From assembly GCA_027600665.1 (NCBI GenBank), contig JADGJL010000711.1:1-15104 (forward strand): 15,104 nt of DNA. The letters run 5' to 3'. The notes below the pieces were generated by a model, which searched no databases, was not told where the DNA came from, and saw only the letters and a program-made list of their open reading frames with translations. Of the stretch, positions 9,364 through 15,104 are shown piece by piece. Each line of letters starts with the position of its first letter. Positions within the stretch are counted from its first letter, which is position 1. The translations under genes were made by a program, and so were the position numbers. Origin of the DNA: Irineochytrium annulatum. Lineage: Eukaryota; Chytridiomycota; Chytridiomycetes; Chytridiales; Chytridiaceae.

Positions 9364-9372
9364 GTGTTACTA

Positions 9373-9980
9373 CCATGGGGGGTTTGCCGTATGATAGTCG
9401 GCTGGCGAAAATGCTCTTGGATCCGGCCATGTCGCCAGCATTGTCGAAGGTCTGCTGGTCGCCTGTGCGGGCTAGTGAGCAGTCGCGAGGGATGGAGGAT
9501 TGGAAATTTGGACATAGAAGTCGGTGCTTTGTTAAAAGACCCCAGTATGATTTTCCTCGTCAAGCGAAGTTCGGGGCGGAATGAGCATTAGCAGTGGACG
9601 CCGTCACAAAAACTCACTTCGGTTGCGTAGCATACCGTAGCTCCATCTCGCGCTGTTTACGCATAGCAAGTTGATATTATGTATGGTCAACTTTATCGAA
9701 TCGTCCAAATATTAGATGTAATTCTACAAAATAGATATGAAGCGCAATTTCAATGTGTCATAATAAAAGCAAGAGTCCCATTATGTGACAGATAGCTTTA
9801 ATAAGTAAGAACGACAAGGATATGAACCGTACATTATGCCGGCAACCAACCCCTTTCCCTTCATGCACCCTTCCCGCAATCAACACCACCTTCCGTTCTT
9901 CGCGATAAGTAAATAAGATGTGACTGACGTTGCCGGCAACCAATCTATGTCCCTTCATACATCCGCCGACCTAAGCTGTT
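9373..9980. other. Intergenic region between retroelement and MFS copy A
   Basis: 608 nt. From 9373 to about 9584 a + strand open frame of roughly 70 codons follows an ATG, but it resembles nothing known to me and is probably chance or a relic of the interrupted locus. The rest becomes AT-rich and includes the 3' flank of MFS copy A with a two-copy imperfect repeat. Confidence 0.5.
9837..9964. repeat. Two imperfect direct repeats of 34 nt
   Basis: Copies at 9837-9870 and 9931-9964 match at 28 of 34 positions by eye. Both begin TGCCGGCAACCAA and share CCCTTCAT. The second copy is centred on the palindrome GTTGCCGGCAAC (9929-9940). They sit in the putative 3' region of MFS copy A, 17 to 144 nt after its stop. 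Confidence 0.65.
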
Positions 9981-12087
9981 TTACCGCCTCCACGCCCTCA
10001 ACGCAAAGAGCCAGGCCGCCGTGACGACGGCCACAACCTGCAACGCCGAGAACACGACAAAGGACGATCTGAAGCAGCCCGCTCCGGCGCACCCGGCGAC
10101 CACGGCGCCGTCAAACAGCACGCCGAACGCGCCGTTCGAGACCACGATGCCAATCGGGATGCCGCACATGAGAAAAGCGCAGGCCGTGCCGTAGTGGGTC
10201 ATGCCGAAAAAGTCGGCCTTAGCGTCAGGAAGAACGAAATTACGCGGATTTAGAATTGACCAAATGTCGATGCAAGCCAAAAAAAAGAAAAAAAAAAGAA
10301 AACAAGAGAAAGGGGAAAAAACCCTCACCGCCAACGGAGGAAAGATCCCGCTCGTGGCACCGATGCTGAATCCAGTCGCCAAGCTCGCGACCGTGAGCCC
10401 GGTGGCCGACACCTCGTCCGCCGTAGCCATGAGCAGCACCGGCGCGGACCCGACGAGCTGTCCCGCCAGGAGCAACGCGCTGCGGTCGACGGCGAGCGAC
10501 GCCACGAGAACGTCAGACCCGGCGCCGACGACGATGCGGGCGAGGCAGTTTGAGACAGACAAAAGCGTAACGTGGAATGAGGTCGCGGAGGCGATGGTTG
10601 AGGGCGGGGTAGAGGGTGGGGAAAGCTCTTTGACCATTGTTCCGATCTTAAGACGAGTTTAGAAAGGCGGATAAGAAGACGGAGTAGAGACGAGAGAAGA
10701 TGATTACGTTGTTGAAGTACGTCAGGCCCTGCTGCCAGATGAAGCTGCAGGCGACGAGCCAGAAGATCCCGCTCGCTAAGATCTCACGGGGCGTCATATC
10801 CCTCTTCTCCGCCACGACGATCACCGCCGATGCGAGCTCCTCAGGAACGGTGACGACACCCAGCAGTGATACGCGCTCATCTCCCGCTTGGTCCTCTTGT
10901 AAAGGGATGCAGTCGATCGTAACCTCGCCAACCTTGAGACCTGACGGCAGCATGGGCGTCCCCTCTGCATTTAAGCGGTCTATCACCTCGATGCCCACAG
11001 GGAGCTTAGCGACCATGACAGCGACGCCTTGACTATGAATAGCCGCTGTTGCTGCGTCTTCCCATGCCTCGTGCCCCAAAGTGAGGGACGGCTCCGCGGC
11101 CGGCGCAACAGTCAGCTCCTGCGGCTCCACAGGCGACTCGTCCAAGGTCACGGCTACCGGCTTCACCACCGATTCCCCCACGGCTGGCCCTAAGACCACA
11201 AGCCCGACCTCCGCTACCCCAACCTTCTCCATCGCGACGGCCCCAAATATATTCACGACGCCCGACAAGATCGCCAGAGTCAACAAGAACTCTGCCAACC
11301 CGCCCCCGCACGCCGTGACGACCCCATACGCCTTCACATGCAGCGTCCCGCTCAGGGCGTAGAACGTGCCCAGAAAGGCCGACAGCAAACCCGCGCGCGA
11401 AGGCGGGTAGTTGGCCATGCAGGCGCCGACACAGGCCATGAAGGACGCGCAGCTGCCGCAGCCGACGAGGAAGTAGTAGCACGCGACGGCGGGTGCGGAT
11501 TGGAGCGTGGCGGGGAGGATGTTGGCGGTGGCGAGGTGCATTAGGAGGAAGCCGAGGGTGAAGGTGAAAGCGGAGAGGTACATCGTCAAGGGGACACCGT
11601 GCGCGTCCCAGATTGGGCCGAGGACAAGGAAGAAGATGTACCTGGTCGCCACAGGGTAAGAACGTGAGAGTTTTATGTCCGGTCCTACATGGCCATGGTG
11701 CCAGACCCCGAGACCAAATTGATGTCCTGGGAGGTCCAGTGGAATTGCTCTCTGGTAAAACATGGCGGCAGTGGCCGAGTTCACGTTAGTCTCTTATGGA
11801 TATAGCCAAGCTGCCACGTTGGCAGCGCGTCATCCATGTCCCCACCTCATATCCTCCGCAAAGGCTCCAAATGCGTACAGGCAGCCCGAGTTCAACATCA
11901 CGGTGCAAGCCGCGGCGAGAGTGAACCATCGCCTCGAGTCGTCCGACCAGGAGCTTCGGCACCCAGTTCGGGCCGATCCTCGACCCCGACAACGATGCAG
12001 CGACGGCGACCGGGAGGACGGGAGGAGCGGAGTCGACTCGTCCACCACGACGACGTTGGCACCGGTGCGGGCGGCGACGGGATCCAT
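9981..12087 (-). CDS. Major facilitator superfamily transporter, copy A (5 exons, 597 aa)
   Basis: Exons in gene order: 12087-11846, 11751-11689, 11641-10708, 10646-10329 and 10217-9981; total 1794 nt, all junctions in frame; introns 94, 47, 61 and 111 nt. The 63-nt second exon restores REQFHWTSQDINLVSGSGTM, which aligns with copy B. The start (MDPVAARTG) gives a hydrophilic cytosolic tail before the first membrane segment (GCLYAFGAFAEDM). LVLGPIWDAHGV (about 107-118) occupies the place of the MFS loop-2/3 signature, although the usual Arg after Asp is replaced by Ala. Hydrophobic segments suggest 12 helices split by an acidic loop of about 145 residues (240-385). FIWQQGLTYFNNIGTMVKEL and ADFFGMTHYG resemble the nodulin-like/Mch1-like branch of MFS proteins. 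It is probably a plasma or vacuolar membrane transporter of a small organic solute; substrate unknown. The last intron is 111 nt, in frame and stop-free. Confidence 0.88.
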
Positions 12088-12521
12088 GACAGCTGTCGGG
12101 ACTCGATGTGACGGAGAGCGAAAGTCGGAGTCTATCTCTGTGCCACCAAAGAAGGCGAACACCAAAGCCAACAACGCCCCCTGTCTCGCCCTGCGTACGC
12201 CGCATGCGCGTATACGCGGCAGCAACGCTTGACTTGGTCGCGCTCCTAGCGACCCTCCAGCGTTGTCGGTGTGCTCCACCTCGAGGCCTCTCGTTAAAAC
12301 ATCCGAAGTCCGCAAATAGTAATCAGCGAATATCGAACGAACGGGAGAAAAAAACTACCAGTAAAGCCAACAGGAAAACATTGGGGACGAGCAGTAGATT
12401 ACCATAGATACTATTTATTAGGGTTGCAGCATAGTTTAAAAGACGGCATAGTACAACAGATGATGCTACAGAATAGATAAGAATCCTTTCCACATCTCCC
12501 AGCATGACTTCACAAAAGTAT
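12088..12521. other. Intergenic region between the two MFS genes
   Basis: 434 nt holding the promoter of MFS copy A and the 3' end of copy B. The region next to copy A (to about 12315) stays open in the copy A frame but looks non-conserved. No separate gene was recognised. Confidence 0.6.
12414..12419 (-). terminator. Candidate polyadenylation signal AATAAA for MFS copy B
   Basis: The - strand reads AATAAA about 103 nt beyond the copy B stop codon (12522-12524), almost the same spacing as the candidate signal after P450 copy 2. Confidence 0.45.
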
Positions 12522-14498
12522 CTACACGGCCACTCCAGCCGCCCGCAAAGCCTCCGCCTCTCTATTTGTCCTCCGCAATCGGGTCCTCATGACGAACAAA
12601 ACCGCCGAGAGCGCCACGGGAAGCATTTGGATTCCCAGAAAGACCTGGAAGGACGTCCGGAAACACTCCGTGCCCACGCATCCCTCCGCCGTCGCCGAAT
12701 CCGTGAGGTGACCGAACAGGATGTTTGAGGTGAAGAGGCCAATTGGGATGCCGGACATGATGAAGGCGCACGCGACGCCGTAGTTCTTCATCCCGAAAAA
12801 GTCGGCCTAATGATTTGGGCGTAAAAAACGGTTTCTTAAAAAGAGAACGAGGAAAGTGACCTCAAAAAATAACATACCGTCATCGGCGGCCAAATCGCAC
12901 TCGTGGAACCCCAAGCGAAACCCGTCATGACGGACGAGAACGCCAGCAGCGGCGGCGTGACGTCATGCGCCAGCCCCATGACGGCCAACGGCGCGACGGA
13001 CAGCACTTCCCCGACCAAGAGGAGCAACGACCTGTCAACCCCGAACCTCGCCACGATCACGTCCGACCCCGCCCCGAAGATGATCCTCGACACGCAGTTG
13101 AACACGCTCAGCAGCGTCACATGGAGCCCGGTCGTCCGCGCCAGGTCCTGCGCCGACGCGTCGGCGGGCGCGAGCTCCTTGACGATCGTCCCGATGTTGG
13201 AGAAATACGTGTTGCCCTGCTGCCAGATAAAGCAGACGCCAAAAAGCCAGAACGCACTCGAGCGAAGGATCTCGAGAGGGGACATGCCGACGCCACGGTA
13301 CGCCGTCGTCTTCCCCGTTTTTGACCGTCGGATCACGCGGGCGGTCGTGCCGACGTCTTGCGCCGAGAGGTCGACGGTCGTCAAGGAGGAGCTGGAGCCC
13401 TCCGACGACGCGCCCTCCTCACTCTCCTCCCTCAGTACAACGGTCCCGACATCGTCCTTCACGGCCGCGTCGTCATCCCCCGAGCCCCCCATCTTCACGC
13501 CGGCGAGACCTTCAGATCGGGCGACCGTCTCCGACGTCACGGGCGCCGGTACGTCCATCGCGTTCTCCAGATCGTCGGCCTTCGTATTGGTCGGGTGCGG
13601 GAGGATGACCATGGTGAACATACCCCATAGGTTGATGGAGAAGACGGTGATGGTGAGGAATAGGAGGAAGGAGGCCGTGTCGGTGGAGAAGTAGGCGGCG
13701 TAGATCTGGGAGAAGACCGTTCCGGACAAACCGACTAATGTATGTGATTATGAGAAAGGTCCAGGACGAGCAGAAGTAAAAAAGAAAAACTCACAGAAGA
13801 TTCCTTGGATGCCAGTCAGAAGGCCCGAATATCGCCGGTCAAAGTTAATCATGTTGATGGCGAAGCAAGCCAAATAGGACGCACTGTAAGGTCCAGAGAT
13901 TCAGGAAAAGTGCAAAGACGAAATAAAGGATGGAATCACACACCATGCTCCTACTCCGGCGATGAAGTAATAGATGGCAATGGCGGCCACGTTTTGCATG
14001 GATGAAGGTAACTTGTCGATGAAAGCGAGATACATGAGGAAGAAGCCGGAGCCGAAGCAGAGCGTCGATAGTCCCTGTAATCAAGACAGCCATCAGGATT
14101 TGAAAGACGCTCCTCGGTGCAGTCCGCGGCCCCAGCGCTTCCATAAAACGGTGGGGCTGCACCACAACGCAGAACAATGCTCCTTCGCGTTCCAATTTCC
14201 CTCCCACTTCTCCAAGCGCGCGCAACCTCACCATCGTGGCCTTGACCCCACACCGGTCCCATATCGGCCCCAGCACCAGGAATGGCAGGTACGTCGCGGT
14301 GATTCCCATGGCCGAGACGAGGTTCAGGTCCTGGTCCGAGAAGCCGAAGCGCGACCTTAGGCTCTCCTCGAACGAGCCGAAGCCGTACAGCGACCCGGCC
14401 GTCAAGAGCGACAGGCACGCCGACAGGAGCGTCAGCCATCGTCGCGCGTCGCGCGACGGGTCGCGAGGTGCGGCTGTGAGGGTCGCAGGAGGGGCCAT
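12522..14498 (-). CDS. Major facilitator superfamily transporter, copy B (5 exons, 542 aa)
   Basis: Exons in gene order: 14498-14232, 14074-13944, 13883-13795, 13734-12878 and 12806-12522; total 1629 nt, all in frame; introns 157, 60, 60 and 71 nt. The start ATG (MAPPATLTAAPRDPSRDARR) gives a short basic cytosolic tail before the first helix (LTLLSACLSLLTAGSLYGFG). SAMGITATYLPFLVLGPIWD followed by RCG carries the MFS loop-2/3 signature with the Asp-Arg pair intact (about 81-82). GIQGIFFGLSG is rebuilt across a phase-1 intron. A central Ser/Asp/Glu-rich loop of about 105 residues precedes FWLFGVCFIWQQGNTYFSN, and ADFFGMKNYGVACAF begins the last exon. The family is the same as copy A (nodulin-like/Mch1-like MFS, probable small-solute transporter). 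The open frame extends upstream to an ATG at 14819 with Pro/Arg-rich sequence, which I treat as 5' leader. Confidence 0.9.
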
Positions 14499-15104
14499 CG
14501 GCGGCGTTTTGGGAGAATAGCCGGGTGGCAACGCCGGGCGGGTGCCGGGGCGAGGAGTGGGATGGGGAGTTGTCGGCAGGTCAGGGTGGTGCGACTTGCA
14601 GCTGGCTGGTGGTGTTGGTTGGTTGATTGTACAGAGTTGGGCGTGCGTCGGCGAGGCGTCGGGTGGTCCGTCCTCCGTCCTCCTTGGCCTCCACCTGTTC
14701 GACTCGCGTCGATTCCTTAGCAACGAACTCCGATCGCTGCGCGCGTCCGGTCGGATCCGCAAGCGGGGTTGGAACGTGCCGCGTCCGACAAATTCCAGTG
14801 AGTTGGGAGCATCCTTCATTTCCAGTGGATCGGAACCTTAGTCAGAGTTGCTTGTCCATCCCAACGATCTCGCAACTTCAATTCAAAGCCTCTCCCGCAA
14901 ATCGACTGTTCACCCTTCAAGCCATGCGACAACAGTTTAATGAGATCAAGAATGCAGTCTTCTTTGAATGATACGTATGTCAAATAGACCAGCTAAACAA
15001 TACAAAGCGCTCGGACGAGAGCGCAGACTTGTCCATCGAGGGTACAACGATATAAAAAGAAAAGGTCCAAGTGTAACTTAATTAAGGAATAATATGGAAA
15101 GATT
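14499..15104. other. Upstream region of MFS copy B to window end
   Basis: 606 nt. The first 320 nt are GC-rich and open in the copy B frame; the final 200 nt are AT-rich. No second gene, RNA gene or repeat was recognised. It probably contains the promoter and leader of MFS copy B. Confidence 0.5.

Larger units (their letters stand above)
7539..9372 (-). mobile_element. 5'-truncated non-LTR retrotransposon remnant with RT and restriction-like endonuclease-type region
   Basis: The - strand encodes, in order, the back half of a reverse transcriptase, the GGLG region, a C-x2-C...H-x3-C zinc knuckle and a C-terminal domain like the restriction-like endonuclease of R2/CRE/Utopia-type LINEs. The reading frame is lost upstream of about 9363-9372 (TAG and TAA in frame just before it), exactly where the RT fingers and the first catalytic Asp motif should be, so the copy is 5'-truncated. 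One frameshift separates its two halves. No poly(A) tail or target-site duplication was identified. LINEs insert by target-primed reverse transcription and are often truncated at the 5' end, which fits. The right-hand boundary is only approximate. Placement near Utopia elements is from memory of the motif pattern and is tentative. Confidence 0.8.

Noticed and set aside
12903..13694. 263-codon open frame on the + strand opposite MFS copy B
   Set aside because: Antisense shadow of a GC-rich exon with low-complexity composition; the - strand model is spliced and motif-supported.
1..15104. CRISPR array, bacterial operon, tRNA or rRNA
   Set aside because: No regular repeat-spacer pattern and no convincing tRNA or rRNA sequence was seen; introns and gene types show a eukaryotic nuclear locus.

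Overview
The window is nuclear DNA of a fungus. It is GC-rich in genes, with short introns (47 to 157 nt, GT..AG, often with a CTRAC/CTAAC-like branch site), compact intergenic gaps and homopolymer-rich noncoding DNA. An early-diverging (chytrid-like) fungus fits the style of the P450s and transporters, but this is inference from family resemblance. All gene models below were spliced by hand and checked for frame and for agreement between paralogues.

Layout. 1-899: T-rich noncoding DNA. 900-1737 (+): four-exon gene for a 202-aa MYND zinc-finger protein. 2227-2839 (+): three-exon gene for an Imp1-type mitochondrial inner membrane peptidase. 3290-5151 (-): five-exon cytochrome P450, 533 aa. 5395-7165 (-): tandem P450 paralogue of about 505 aa, with one apparent single-base frameshift in the central exon. 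7539 to about 9372 (-): a 5'-truncated, frameshifted non-LTR retrotransposon remnant that keeps the C-terminal half of the reverse transcriptase, a zinc knuckle and a restriction-like endonuclease-type domain. 9981-12087 (-): five-exon major facilitator transporter, 597 aa. 12522-14498 (-): five-exon paralogous transporter, 542 aa. 14499-15104: upstream DNA with no gene recognised.

How the genes relate. The first two genes are housekeeping or regulatory in kind and are on the + strand. Everything from 3290 on is on the - strand and consists of two tandem paralogue pairs (P450 x2, MFS x2) split by a dead retroelement. Oxidase plus exporter is a common pairing in detoxification or small specialised-metabolite loci, but no backbone synthase is seen here, so a functional cluster is only a hypothesis. 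The most informative signals are the rapid intron turnover within both pairs, the P450 frameshift, and two introns whose retention would have defined consequences: a finger-less MYND protein, and a 37-residue in-frame insertion in the MFS transporter.
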